33,685 bases of DNA from Smithella sp. M82 (lineage in GTDB: Bacteria; Desulfobacterota; Syntrophia; Syntrophales; Smithellaceae). Both the position numbers and the translations under genes were made by a program. The stretch lies in contig MAEO01000012.1 of assembly GCA_001683985.1 (NCBI GenBank), forward strand, positions 1 through 33,685, written 5' to 3'. Shown one piece after another: positions 16,465-25,193 of this stretch (position 1 is its first letter; every line of letters starts with the position of its first letter). The notes under the pieces were generated by a model. That model saw nothing but the letters and a program-made list of their open reading frames with translations. It ran no database searches and was not told the origin of the DNA.

Positions 16465-16549
16465 GTCATTTCGAGGAGTCCCGGGGTACGGGACGTTGAA
16501 AGATTTCTCCCCAAGCATTCGCCGGGCTTTCGCCTTCGGTCGAAATGAC
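16465..16549. repeat. 85-base palindromic intergenic element between yebC and ruvC
   Basis: Ten-base inverted ends, GTCATTTCGA (16465-16474) and TCGAAATGAC (16540-16549), flank an inner perfect six-base-pair hairpin (GTCCCG/CGGGAC, 16478-16494). The middle contains AGATTTCTCC and a GC-rich stretch. This layout, with TCATTTCGA ends and GATTTCTCC inside, is that of a widely scattered REP/MITE-like family I have seen in intergenic regions of several bacterial phyla. It has no coding capacity. Only one copy is in this window. Confidence 0.75.
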
Positions 16550-16622
16550 AAGAAACGGTTTTCTGATTGTCCGATAAATGTTGTTTGGAGAAATTAAAAT
16601 CTCTTTTACGGAATGAAAAAAA

Positions 16623-17102
16623 TTGCGAATTTTAGGAATTGATCCAGGCAGTCACATTACAGGATACGGCATCATCGAAAAAAAAAGGAATTATTTGCGG
16701 CCTGTTCTATACGGCGAAATCAAAACCCCCAAAGATTCACTTTTATCCGCAACGTTGATTTCTGTTTATCAGCAGCTTTCCGCAGTGATTTCTCTGGCCG
16801 CGCCTCAGTCTATCGTGCTGGAAAATATTTTTTACGGAAAAAACGTCCGCAGTCTGATTAAACAGGCTCAGGTTAGAGGTGTAGTAATTCTTGCCAGCGC
16901 GGATAAAATGATAGATATATTCGAGTATTCACCGTTAGAGATTAAAAAAGCGGTGGTGGGTTACGGCAGGGCGGAAAAAAGACAGGTGCAGGTAATGGTC
17001 AAAGCTATTTTAAAATTGCCCGAACTTCCTCCGGCAGATGCCGCGGACGCGCTGGCCACGGCGATATGCCATGCTAATTTCTTTAAGGAAAAACCAATCT
17101 GA
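16623..17102 (+). CDS. ruvC: crossover junction endodeoxyribonuclease RuvC
   Basis: RuvC cuts Holliday junctions and works with RuvA and RuvB, which follow directly. The 159-residue protein has the catalytic acids: Asp7 in GIDPG, the Glu in VLENIFYG, and the aspartates of ADAADALA near the C-terminus. The start is odd. The frame opens with TTG at 16623, and an out-of-frame ATG (16613) lies ten bases earlier, separated by seven adenines. With one adenine fewer the protein would start MKKLRILGIDPG. Either TTG is the true start, or a homopolymer error or slippage is involved. The stop overlaps the ruvA start by one base (TGATG). Confidence 0.92.
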   Translation: MRILGIDPGSHITGYGIIEKKRNYLRPVLYGEIKTPKDSLLSATLISVYQQLSAVISLAAPQSIVLENIFYGKNVRSLIKQAQVRGVVILASADKMIDIFEYSPLEIKKAVVGYGRAEKRQVQVMVKAILKLPELPPADAADALATAICHANFFKEKPI

Positions 17103-17710
17103 TGATTGCTCTAATCAGCGGTAAAATTGTTTACAAGGGAATTTCTCACGTTATTGTTGATGTTCAGGGTGTCGGTTACCGCGTGTTTATTCCGTTGACT
17201 ACTTTTTATGAGTTGCCGGAAACGGGACAGCCGATAACTCTGCATATTCATACCAATGTGAAAGAGGACGCAATTAACTTGTTCGGTTTTAACACGGTGC
17301 AGGAAAGAGACTTTTTTCAACTGATGATTTCTGTAAGCGGCATCGGACCTAAAGTCGCCATGAACATTCTTTCCGGTATTTCAGCGCCGGAGCTTCTAAA
17401 CGCTATATCCGGCGGAAATGTGAACAAACTGGTCAGGATTCCCGGAGTCGGCAAAAAAATGGCCGAGCGCTTGATTCTGGAATTGAAAGAAAAAGTTCTC
17501 AAGAAAATAATGCTGGAGGCAGTTCCTGCGGCCGGTGTTCAGAGTCGTGTAGATGATATTCTAATGGAAGATGTTCTTTCCGCATTGGTAAATTTAGGTT
17601 ATAAAAGCAACATTGCCAGAGACGCTTTGGATAAGGTTTTGCGCTCGTCAGAAGAAGAGTTGGGTATGGATAAACTCCTGAAAAAGACATTAAAAATTCT
17701 TGCCGGATAA
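17102..17710 (+). CDS. ruvA: Holliday junction branch-migration protein RuvA
   Basis: The 202-residue protein begins MIALISGKIVYKG and has the N-terminal OB fold (about 1-62), the helix-hairpin-helix segments SGIGPKVAMNIL and IPGVGKKMAERLILELK (about 75-135), and the C-terminal domain III that contacts RuvB. Its length matches the family. It binds the four-way junction as a tetramer and loads RuvB. It overlaps ruvC by one base, so they are coupled. The gap to ruvB is 141 bases and carries a repeat element, which is unusual for this operon. Confidence 0.97.
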   Translation: MIALISGKIVYKGISHVIVDVQGVGYRVFIPLTTFYELPETGQPITLHIHTNVKEDAINLFGFNTVQERDFFQLMISVSGIGPKVAMNILSGISAPELLNAISGGNVNKLVRIPGVGKKMAERLILELKEKVLKKIMLEAVPAAGVQSRVDDILMEDVLSALVNLGYKSNIARDALDKVLRSSEEELGMDKLLKKTLKILAG

Positions 17711-17729
17711 TACCGGCTTGCATTCAAAA

Positions 17730-17806
17730 GATAACGCGGCGGCAAGTGCCGTAGGCGTATTTACTAATACGTTGAGGACGCCGACGACGATGCCAACAAA
17801 GTTAGC
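17730..17806 (-). repeat. short copy of modular intergenic repeat, between ruvA and ruvB
   Basis: Read on the minus strand this is GCTAACTTTGTTGGC, then TCGTCGGCGTCCTC, then ACGTATTAGTAAATACG, ending in CTTGCCGCCGCGTTATC. The two ends recur at 19458-19659 and the middle recurs at 26706-26806. A six-base-pair hairpin (CGTATT 17756-17761 with AATACG 17766-17771) lies in the core. Here the first and last modules are joined directly, making the shortest form of the family in this window. Confidence 0.75.
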
Positions 17807-17851
17807 TAAAGAATGCGACTTGGTATAACTTTAACGGACAAGGCCTAAACT

Positions 17852-18877
17852 ATGGATAAACAAACAAAAAATCCCTTAATCAGTTCCTCTTTTGCCGAGG
17901 AAGACGGTGAATTTGAAGTTACCTTGCGCCCGACAAAATTAAAAGATTATGTCGGTCAGGAGAAAGTCAAAAGCAATCTGGCTATTTTTATTGAAGCCTC
18001 AAGAAAGCGTCGCGAAGCGCTCGATCATGTTTTTTTATATGGTCCGCCAGGTTTGGGCAAGACCACTTTGGCCTATATCATAGCCAGAGAAATGGGCGTC
18101 GATATCAAGGTGACTTCCGGACCGGTTATAGAGAGACCGGGAGATCTGGCGGCGATTCTGACTAATATGCATGAAAATGAAGTTCTCTTCATTGACGAGA
18201 TTCACCGGCTCTCTCACGTGGTTGAAGAAATTCTGTATCCGGCGATGGAGGATTTTCATATTGATATTTTAATCGGGCAGGGACCGTCGGCCCGATCAAT
18301 GAAACTCGATATTCCCAAATTTACTTTAGTTGGTGCGACAACCCGTGCCGGATCGTTAACGTCACCTTTGCGCGATCGTTTCGGTATGCATTTCCGTCTT
18401 GAATTTTATACGCCGCAGGAACTCGCGATCATCCTTAAACGATCCGCTTCCATTCTGGGAATAAAACTCGCCGCTGCCGGAGCCGAAGAACTGGCCAGAC
18501 GAGCGCGCGGTACTCCCCGTATCGCCAACCGTCTGCTCAAGCGTGTTCGTGATTACGCCGAAGTAAAAGCTGATGGAAAAATTAACGAAAAAATCGCGCG
18601 CGAGGCGCTGGAGGCTTTTGAAGTTGATGAGAAGGGCTTCGACCAGATGGACAGAAAGCTGCTTCTGACGCTTATCGAAAAATTCAACGGCGGGCCTGTC
18701 GGTGTGGAGAGCTTGGCCGCGGCCATCGGCGAAGAGAAGGTGACCATCGAAGATGTCTACGAACCGTACCTGATTCAGGAAGGTTATCTGCAAAGAACCG
18801 CCCGCGGCAGAATCGCTTCCGCCAGAGCTTATGAACACTTTGGGCTTAAGGCTACAGGACAGGGAGAAATATTTTAG
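17852..18877 (+). CDS. ruvB: Holliday junction branch-migration ATPase RuvB
   Basis: The 341-residue AAA+ motor has Walker [10 protein letters not shown], Walker [10 protein letters not shown], sensor GATTRAGSL, the arginine finger in LRDRFG, and the C-terminal winged helix ([22 protein letters not shown]). [15 protein letters not shown] near the N-terminus is family-typical. It drives branch migration as two hexamers on RuvA. The ribosome binding site before ATG 17852 is weak (CAAGGCC). The repeat upstream may affect read-through from ruvA. Confidence 0.97.
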   Translation: MDKQTKNPLISSSFAEEDGEFEVTLRPTKLKDYVGQEKVKSNLAIFIEASRKRREALDHVFLYGPPGLGKTTLAYIIAREMGVDIKVTSGPVIERPGDLAAILTNMHENEVLFIDEIHRLSHVVEEILYPAMEDFHIDILIGQGPSARSMKLDIPKFTLVGATTRAGSLTSPLRDRFGMHFRLEFYTPQELAIILKRSASILGIKLAAAGAEELARRARGTPRIANRLLKRVRDYAEVKADGKINEKIAREALEAFEVDEKGFDQMDRKLLLTLIEKFNGGPVGVESLAAAIGEEKVTIEDVYEPYLIQEGYLQRTARGRIASARAYEHFGLKATGQGEIF

Positions 18878-18907
18878 CATTAGATAAACGTAAAGCTTGT
18901 TACATTT

Positions 18908-19438
18908 ATGAAAATGTTAATGCACATATGCTGCGGACCATGCACTATCTATCCCTTGAAGGAATTGCGAACTCATGGGCATCAAATCACCGGAGTTTTT
19001 TACAATCCCAATATTCATCCTTATCAGGAATATCAGAGACGCCGCCAGACTCTTATAGATTATTCGGATAAAACATTTTTAAATATTATTTGGCAGCAAG
19101 GTTATCCGCTGGAAGAATTTTTACGCGCAGTAGCTAATCTAAAGGAAGATGAAAGATGCGCTTTCTGTATAAGGAATCGTTTAGCCTACACTGCCGAAAT
19201 GGCGATTCGGGGGAAATATGATGGCTTTACGACCACACTGCTTTACAGCAAATACCAAAATCATGATATGATTAAGGAAATCGGGAAAACCTTAAGCCAA
19301 CAACTGGGAATATTCTTTTATTATCAGGATTTTCGTCCAGGATGGACAGAAGGCGTAAAGATATCCAAAGAATTGGGTATGTACCGACAACCTTATTGCG
19401 GGTGTATATATAGCGAAAAACAGCGATATTATAAGTGA
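18908..19438 (+). CDS. queH: epoxyqueuosine reductase QueH
   Basis: The 176-residue protein has the QueH signature cysteines: HICCGPC near the N-terminus, CAFC in the middle, and YCGC near the end, plus the FYNPNIHPYQEYQRR segment. QueH reduces epoxyqueuosine to queuosine in tRNA and replaces the cobalamin enzyme QueG in many anaerobes. It binds a 4Fe-4S cluster with an additional metal. It begins 30 bases after ruvB and is probably co-transcribed with it. Because queH is present, the QueG-like protein at 920-1444 is unlikely to be needed for queuosine. Confidence 0.93.
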   Translation: MKMLMHICCGPCTIYPLKELRTHGHQITGVFYNPNIHPYQEYQRRRQTLIDYSDKTFLNIIWQQGYPLEEFLRAVANLKEDERCAFCIRNRLAYTAEMAIRGKYDGFTTTLLYSKYQNHDMIKEIGKTLSQQLGIFFYYQDFRPGWTEGVKISKELGMYRQPYCGCIYSEKQRYYK

Positions 19439-19457
19439 AACCATGCCGCTTTTTTCG

Positions 19458-19659
19458 GCTAACTTTGTTGGTCTGTCCCGATATATCGGGATCGGCTTCC
19501 TCGACGTATTAGTTAGCTACGCAATTGTGGCGTAGCTAACCGGCAAGGAAATGATTCATTTTTTTTATTGTGCTCCTTTTAGGTCGCACTTCCGGAGCAT
19601 ATACGCCGGATGCCTGCCCCGCGCATGCGGGGGAGCCTCCTCCTTGCCGCCGCGTTATC
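19458..19659 (+). repeat. long copy of modular intergenic repeat, after queH
   Basis: The 202-base element starts GCTAACTTTGTTGG and ends CTTGCCGCCGCGTTATC, the same ends as the 77-base copy at 17730-17806. Between them are three nested hairpins: a perfect 16-base palindrome (19476-19491), an 11-base-pair stem with a seven-base loop (19512-19522 with 19530-19540), and a GC-rich stem (CCCCGC/GCGGGG, 19617-19632). The copy sits in the 419-base gap between queH and lpxC. The rest of that gap is AT-rich and includes a small TGTGGC/GCCACA hairpin at 19693-19710. Confidence 0.7.
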
Positions 19660-19857
19660 CAAAAAAATCGAAATGGTTTGTAAGTAATTTACTGTGGCTT
19701 TTTTGCCACACAAAAATCAAAATAATTTGCTATAGTCAATTCATGCTTATTCAAAAATACAATTATTACAAGAACTTATCATTTATTTTAATTGCTTTTA
19801 AATCTGGTATGCTAATTGCTGTTATTTGAAATACAAGCATTTATTTTAGGAAAAAGT

Positions 19858-20790
19858 ATGAATCTTCAGCGTACAGTTAAAAAAGAAATAAGTTGTTTCA
19901 GTGTTGGTTTGCATACCGGCCGTAAAATCAACATGAAAATCAAACCGGCTCCTGCTGATACAGGTGTAGTTTTTATTCGCAAGGATTTGCCCCAAGCCGA
20001 GCCGATTCAAGCCCGTTACGACAATGTTTGTGATACAACGCTGGCCACAACATTGGGTTCCAATGGAGTAACTGTATCTACTGTGGAACATCTTTTATCG
20101 GCATTCAGTGGTATGGGTGTTGACAACGCGGCTGTAGAGCTTGATTCTTTTGAAGTGCCTGTGATGGATGGCAGCGCGCTTCCTTTTGTTAATATGTTCA
20201 AGGAAGTCGGAACGCATGTTCAAAAGAGAAATAAAAAGATGCTGGTTATTAAAAAGCCTGTCTCTGTGAATAACGGCGACGGCAGCGCCATGTTTATGCC
20301 TTCAGATGAATTTAAAATAACTTATGAAATAGATTTCAAGCATCCTGTTATCGGCAGGCAATCATTCGATATGACTTTTTCGGACGAGATTTATGAAAAA
20401 GAAATTTGCGCAGCACAAACTTTCGGTTTCCTGAAAGATCTGGAATTTCTGCAGGCCAAAGGTCTGGCGCTGGGCGGGTCATTGAAAAACGCGATTGTTC
20501 TGGATGACAAAAAAATTATCAATAAAGAGGGGCAGCGCATGGAGAATGTTTTTGTAAAACATAAAATTCTTGATGCGATCGGCGATGTGTTTTTGCTGGG
20601 CATGCCTATAATCGGACATTTTATGGCTTACAAATCCGGTCATCGTTTGAATAACCTTTTGCTTAGAGAATTAATGGCTAAAAAAGAATGCTGGGAAATT
20701 GTCAACGGTGTAAATAAAGAAAAAGCGCATAAGCATAATTTTCTCAAAAAAATTCCTTCCTTTAAAATCCTCGACGCCATTCATGCCTAA
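19858..20790 (+). CDS. lpxC: UDP-3-O-acyl-N-acetylglucosamine deacetylase LpxC
   Basis: The 310-residue enzyme removes the N-acetyl group from the lipid A precursor, the committed step of lipid A synthesis. Family marks are LHTGRKINMKIKPA near the start, TVEHLLSAFSGMGVDNA (zinc His), EVPVMDGSALPFV, and KHKILDAIGDVFLLG with the zinc Asp and His, then GHRLNN. ATG 19858 has AGGA six bases upstream and gives the standard length; the open frame continues 14 codons further upstream without a better start. The gene stands alone, away from any lipid A operon. Confidence 0.96.
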   Translation: MNLQRTVKKEISCFSVGLHTGRKINMKIKPAPADTGVVFIRKDLPQAEPIQARYDNVCDTTLATTLGSNGVTVSTVEHLLSAFSGMGVDNAAVELDSFEVPVMDGSALPFVNMFKEVGTHVQKRNKKMLVIKKPVSVNNGDGSAMFMPSDEFKITYEIDFKHPVIGRQSFDMTFSDEIYEKEICAAQTFGFLKDLEFLQAKGLALGGSLKNAIVLDDKKIINKEGQRMENVFVKHKILDAIGDVFLLGMPIIGHFMAYKSGHRLNNLLLRELMAKKECWEIVNGVNKEKAHKHNFLKKIPSFKILDAIHA

Positions 20791-20942
20791 ATTAAATAAA
20801 CCTTGATTTTTATCACTGGGTTGCCTAGGATCATAATTTAAATTTTAAGGCTGATTTCTTTCATACGTATTCGCCTGTCAGATATTAAATAGGTGAACAG
20901 TGTGATTTTACTCGCTTTAAATTTCAGGTAAACAGGCGTTTT

Positions 20943-21518
20943 ATGAAGAAGATAAAAAATAAAAGTTTGTTTTTGGTTTTCTTGCTTATCATCTTCGGTT
21001 TTGCGGCAGTACCAATCCGGGTTCAGGCAATCGAACCGAGAATTACCGATATTCTGATTACAAATAACAGGGACAATGTTCTTTTATACGCGCGATTGGT
21101 CAATGGTTTTAAACCGGAAATGGAAATGGCTATTTTGGCCGGGATACCGGCCGTTTTTACTTTACAGCTTGAAGTCTATCAGGAAAGGTCGTTTGTCTGG
21201 GATAAAAAACTGGCAAGTCATGAAATTAAACGCACCATGAAATATGACAATCTCAAAAAAACATTTAGTATTTACACCAATGGCAATCCTCAGCCTGTTG
21301 TTTTTTCCGATTTTGAAAGGGCACAGAAAGCGATGGCAGATTTTAACGGTATAGTTGCTGTACCTATGTCATCGCTTATCAAGGGTAGGAATTATTATAT
21401 ATTGATTAAAATAAAAATGGATAAGGTACGCTTACCCTTGCATATGGAATATATATTTTTCTTTGTTTCTTACTGGGATTTCGAAACAGCATGGAATCGA
21501 CAGAACTTTTCTTATTAG
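20943..21518 (+). CDS. DUF4390-family exported protein
   Basis: The 191-residue protein has a signal peptide (KKIKNKSLFLVFLLIIFGFAA, cut near residue 29) and then a beta-rich domain beginning IEPRITDILI and ending LPLHMEYIFFFVSYWDFET. This fits the DUF4390 family, whose function is unknown. In deltaproteobacteria it commonly sits just before an NtrY-like kinase and NtrX-like regulator, as it does here, so it may feed a periplasmic signal to the kinase; that role is inference. A seven-base inverted repeat (CGCCTGT 20872-20878 and ACAGGCG 20932-20938) lies immediately upstream. Confidence 0.8.
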   Translation: MKKIKNKSLFLVFLLIIFGFAAVPIRVQAIEPRITDILITNNRDNVLLYARLVNGFKPEMEMAILAGIPAVFTLQLEVYQERSFVWDKKLASHEIKRTMKYDNLKKTFSIYTNGNPQPVVFSDFERAQKAMADFNGIVAVPMSSLIKGRNYYILIKIKMDKVRLPLHMEYIFFFVSYWDFETAWNRQNFSY

Positions 21519-21566
21519 CGATTAAGTTCATTTTTTGTGCACCAGACTGCATTGATTGATTAGCCG

Positions 21567-23783
21567 ATGAGAATACGACAAAAAAAAAGCAGCATTAATG
21601 AAAAGGAATTAAGAAAACGCCGCCGCGAACTGATTATTATGGTGGTTGTTGGCATGCTGGCAATTACATTTACTTTGCTTGCCAGTCAATTTTTCAATAA
21701 AAACGATTTGCCTCTGTCAACTAATATTTTCGTTTACGGTCTTACCAGTATTAATGTTATTCTGATAATTCTCCTGCTATTTCTGATTATCAGGAATGTC
21801 GTCAAACTTTTTTACGAACATCGTCGCGGAGTTATCGGCTCCAGGCTAAGAACGAAACTGGTTGCTACTTTTGTCGGATTATCCCTTATCCCGACATTTT
21901 TGCTTTTTTTGTTTGCTGTAAATTTTCTTTCATACGGCATGGATTTCTGGTTCAATATTAAGATTGGCGATGCTTTAAACCGTTCTTTGGAAGTGGCTCA
22001 GGTTTATTATCAGCAAATGGAGGAACAAGCCAAGTTCAATGCCCGCCAAATCAGCGCCGATATTTCCAGAAATCGGCTATATGAAAGCGATAGAGTGGAG
22101 TACCTGAAAAGTTTTATCAATCAGCGCCGGAAAAATTATAAAGTCGGTATGATCGAAACTTATTTTGATTTTCAAAAAGAAAGAATGGTTTTTACTGATG
22201 CCGAGCACCCGGAACTTACTCCGGTAAACCTCGATCCCAAAATGATAGAGGATATTTATTCCGGTAAAGAACAATCTACGATTCAGCCCACCAATCTCGG
22301 AGATGCAGTCGTCGGTATAGTGCCGGTTTTTTCGCTCGCGGTGCCTTCGGAAGTAATTGGCCGTGTGTCGGTGAGCTACATTGTTCCCCATGGCTTTGTG
22401 GATAAACTCAGAAGTATAGCCGACGCCTCGGAACAATATGGTAAAATCAAACTACTTAAGAATCCGATCAAATCAAATTATATTATTACGCTTACTATCG
22501 TGACACTGGTTATCATATTTCTGGCAATATGGTTTGGAATGACTCTGGCCAAGGGAATTACCGACCCTGTTCAGGATCTTGTTCTGGCGACTAATAGAAT
22601 TACGCAGGGAGATTTGGACAGTCGTATTAATATAGAAGCAGACGATGAAATCGGTCTTTTGGTCAAATCTTTTAATCAGATGACCGTGGACTTAAAGAAA
22701 AGCAAGAACAGCGTGGAAGAAGCGAATTTAAATCTGGAACAGCGGCGAAAATATATGGAAACGGTTCTACGCAATGTTTCCGCGGGAGTTATTTCCGTAG
22801 ATAAAAACGGTGTTATCACTACTATTAACCGTGCTGCGGAAAATATGTTCGATATAAAAGCCGATAAGTTGCTTTTCCAAAATTATCGCGATTTGATGTT
22901 GCCGGAACATCTTTCTCTGGTTGACGAATTTCTACAGGAAATGAAAGAAAACAATGAGAGTGTGTTGGAAAAGCAGTTGGAAATCATGCTTAAAGATAAG
23001 GCGATTACTGTTCTGCTGACTATTACAACAATTCATGACGAGGAAGGTAATCATTCCGGTATTGTCGTAGTTTTTGAAGACTTGACTCGGCTGCAAAAGG
23101 CAGAACGGGCTGCGGTCTGGCGGGAAGTAGCCCGTCGCATGGCGCATGAAATCAAAAATCCACTGACGCCGGTACAACTTTCCGCGCAAAGGTTACAGAA
23201 AAAATACGGAGATAAATTAGGAGAAGAAGAATCAGTGTTTAAAGAATGCACCCAGACAATTATCGATCAGGTCGAGGTGCTGAAAAATCTGGTCAATGAA
23301 TTTTCACGTTACGCGCGAATGCCGGTGACAACGCTCACGCCCAATGACCTGAATGCGGTGGTTGCCGAGGCGGTTTTACTTTTTCAGGATACGCACAAAG
23401 ATATCGTATTTGAATTTAAGCCTGCCGAGGGCCTGCCGACCTTTGATTTGGACGCGGAACAAATAAACAGAGTAATGATCAACCTGCTGGACAATGCCGT
23501 TGCGGCGATTGATAAAAAAGACGGTCATATCGATATTATCGTTTGTTATGATGAACAACACCGGAAAGCCACAGTAATCGTGGCGGATAACGGAAGGGGT
23601 GTTCCTGCGAGTTATAAAAGAAAAGTCTTTGAACCTTATTTTTCGACAAAGAAAGCGGGAACAGGTCTTGGTCTGGCAATTGTCAGTTCTATTATTTCCG
23701 ACCATCGAGGTCAGGTGAGCGTTGCTGACAATAAACCAACAGGAACAGTTGTTTCTTTTCATCTGCCGGTGTCGCAAGTGTAA
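21567..23783 (+). CDS. NtrY-like sensor histidine kinase
   Basis: The 738-residue protein has three N-terminal membrane helices (about 22-115), a periplasmic sensor region, and a fourth helix (about 308-330). HAMP, PAS, HisKA and HATPase domains follow. The phospho-acceptor His527 lies in RMAHEIKNPLTPVQ. The ATPase has NLLDNAVAAI (N box), VADNGRGVP (G1) and GTGLGLAIV (G2), so it should be active. This layout is that of NtrY. The sigma54-activator gene next to it is the likely partner. Start ATG 21567 has no strong ribosome binding site; the DUF4390 gene ends 48 bases upstream, probably in the same operon. Confidence 0.9.
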   Translation: MRIRQKKSSINEKELRKRRRELIIMVVVGMLAITFTLLASQFFNKNDLPLSTNIFVYGLTSINVILIILLLFLIIRNVVKLFYEHRRGVIGSRLRTKLVATFVGLSLIPTFLLFLFAVNFLSYGMDFWFNIKIGDALNRSLEVAQVYYQQMEEQAKFNARQISADISRNRLYESDRVEYLKSFINQRRKNYKVGMIETYFDFQKERMVFTDAEHPELTPVNLDPKMIEDIYSGKEQSTIQPTNLGDAVVGIVPVFSLAVPSEVIGRVSVSYIVPHGFVDKLRSIADASEQYGKIKLLKNPIKSNYIITLTIVTLVIIFLAIWFGMTLAKGITDPVQDLVLATNRITQGDLDSRINIEADDEIGLLVKSFNQMTVDLKKSKNSVEEANLNLEQRRKYMETVLRNVSAGVISVDKNGVITTINRAAENMFDIKADKLLFQNYRDLMLPEHLSLVDEFLQEMKENNESVLEKQLEIMLKDKAITVLLTITTIHDEEGNHSGIVVVFEDLTRLQKAERAAVWREVARRMAHEIKNPLTPVQLSAQRLQKKYGDKLGEEESVFKECTQTIIDQVEVLKNLVNEFSRYARMPVTTLTPNDLNAVVAEAVLLFQDTHKDIVFEFKPAEGLPTFDLDAEQINRVMINLLDNAVAAIDKKDGHIDIIVCYDEQHRKATVIVADNGRGVPASYKRKVFEPYFSTKKAGTGLGLAIVSSIISDHRGQVSVADNKPTGTVVSFHLPVSQV

Positions 23784-23822
23784 TTATGTGCAAAAAATAA
23801 AAGGTAAATCTGAGAAACGAAC

Positions 23823-25193
23823 ATGAACGAGACAATTCTGGTAGTTGATGATGAAAAAAGCATTTGCCAGTCTCTGAAGGCAATCTTAACAGACGAGGGC
23901 TATCAGGTTCTTGTCGCGGGCAGTGGTGAAGAAGCAATTAAGATTGTTGACGAAGAAATGCCTCAGCTTGTTTTACTCGATATCTGGCTGCCGGGTATTG
24001 ACGGTCTGGAAACATTGCAGGCAATTAAGAAGATAAATCCGCAAATGCTGATTGTTGTAATGTCCGGTCACGGTACAATCGAAACGGCGGTAAAAGCCAC
24101 GAAACTTGGCGCGTTTGATTTTATCGAAAAACCTTTATCGCTTGATAAAATTATAATTTTGGTGAACAACGCCATTAATTTGATTCGGTTGCAGGAAGAA
24201 AATGTTTTATTAAAGGAAAAAGTCTCTCATCAGTATGAAATTACCGGCACAAGCCCGGCGATAGCCGAACTTAAAGAAATGATCGGCATTGTTGCTCCCA
24301 CGAACGCCTGGATTTTGATTATGGGAGAAAACGGCACAGGCAAGGAACTTGTGGCACGCTCGATTCATCATTTAAGCTTAAGATCGCACAAAGATATCGT
24401 GGAGGTCAACTGCGCAGCAATACCGGAAGAGCTGATAGAAAGTGAATTATTCGGCCATGAAAAAGGAGCTTTTACCGGGGCTACAGAAAAGAAACGCGGC
24501 AAATTCGATCTTGCTCATGAAGGCACAATATTTCTTGATGAGGTTGCCGATATGAGCCTGAAAGCGCAGGCAAAAATTCTGCGCATTTTACAGGAAAAAA
24601 AGTTTGAACGGGTCGGCGGCAATAAATTAATCGATACGGATGTGCGGGTTTTAGCCGCAACCAATAAAGATCTGGAAGAAGAAATGAAGGCGGGGCGTTT
24701 CCGGCAGGATCTTTATTATCGGCTGCATGTAATTCCCCTGATTGTTCCGCCGCTGCGCGAGAGAAAAGAAGACATTAAGCCTTTGGTAGAACGGTTTATT
24801 CTTGATTTTACCACCAAAGAAGGTATGGAACCGAAGACACTGACGAATGATGCCCTGGCTTTATTAATGAAACATGACTGGCCGGGTAATGTGCGTGAGT
24901 TGAAAAATATAATCGAGCGACTGATTATCCTGACTCCTTCAAATGAAATAACGGCCAAAGATATTCCATTTTTAGGCATTAAAGAGGAAACCGCGACGAC
25001 TTTTGACATTCAGGCGGCGGGGGGAGATTCATTTAAAGATGCCAAGATGGATTTCGAAAGACAATTCATTTTAAAGAAACTCGAAGAAAACGAAGGAAAT
25101 ATTTCCAAGACCGCCGAAGCAATTGGCTTGGAACGCAGTAATCTGCACAAGAAATTAAAAGCTCTGAAGATCGCGGTGAAAGATCAGTCTTAG
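23823..25193 (+). CDS. NtrX/NtrC-like sigma54-dependent response regulator
   Basis: The 456-residue protein has a receiver domain (phospho-Asp53 in LLDIWLPGIDG), a sigma54-activator AAA+ domain with Walker A GENGTGKE and the sigma54-contacting loop GAFTGA, and a Fis-type helix-turn-helix at the end (ISKTAEAIGLERSNLHKKLKAL). It should activate sigma54 promoters when phosphorylated by the preceding kinase. VMSGHGTIETAV and the overall layout favour NtrX over NtrC. Its last four bases overlap the stop of the convergent gene on the minus strand. Confidence 0.92.
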   Translation: MNETILVVDDEKSICQSLKAILTDEGYQVLVAGSGEEAIKIVDEEMPQLVLLDIWLPGIDGLETLQAIKKINPQMLIVVMSGHGTIETAVKATKLGAFDFIEKPLSLDKIIILVNNAINLIRLQEENVLLKEKVSHQYEITGTSPAIAELKEMIGIVAPTNAWILIMGENGTGKELVARSIHHLSLRSHKDIVEVNCAAIPEELIESELFGHEKGAFTGATEKKRGKFDLAHEGTIFLDEVADMSLKAQAKILRILQEKKFERVGGNKLIDTDVRVLAATNKDLEEEMKAGRFRQDLYYRLHVIPLIVPPLRERKEDIKPLVERFILDFTTKEGMEPKTLTNDALALLMKHDWPGNVRELKNIIERLIILTPSNEITAKDIPFLGIKEETATTFDIQAAGGDSFKDAKMDFERQFILKKLEENEGNISKTAEAIGLERSNLHKKLKALKIAVKDQS

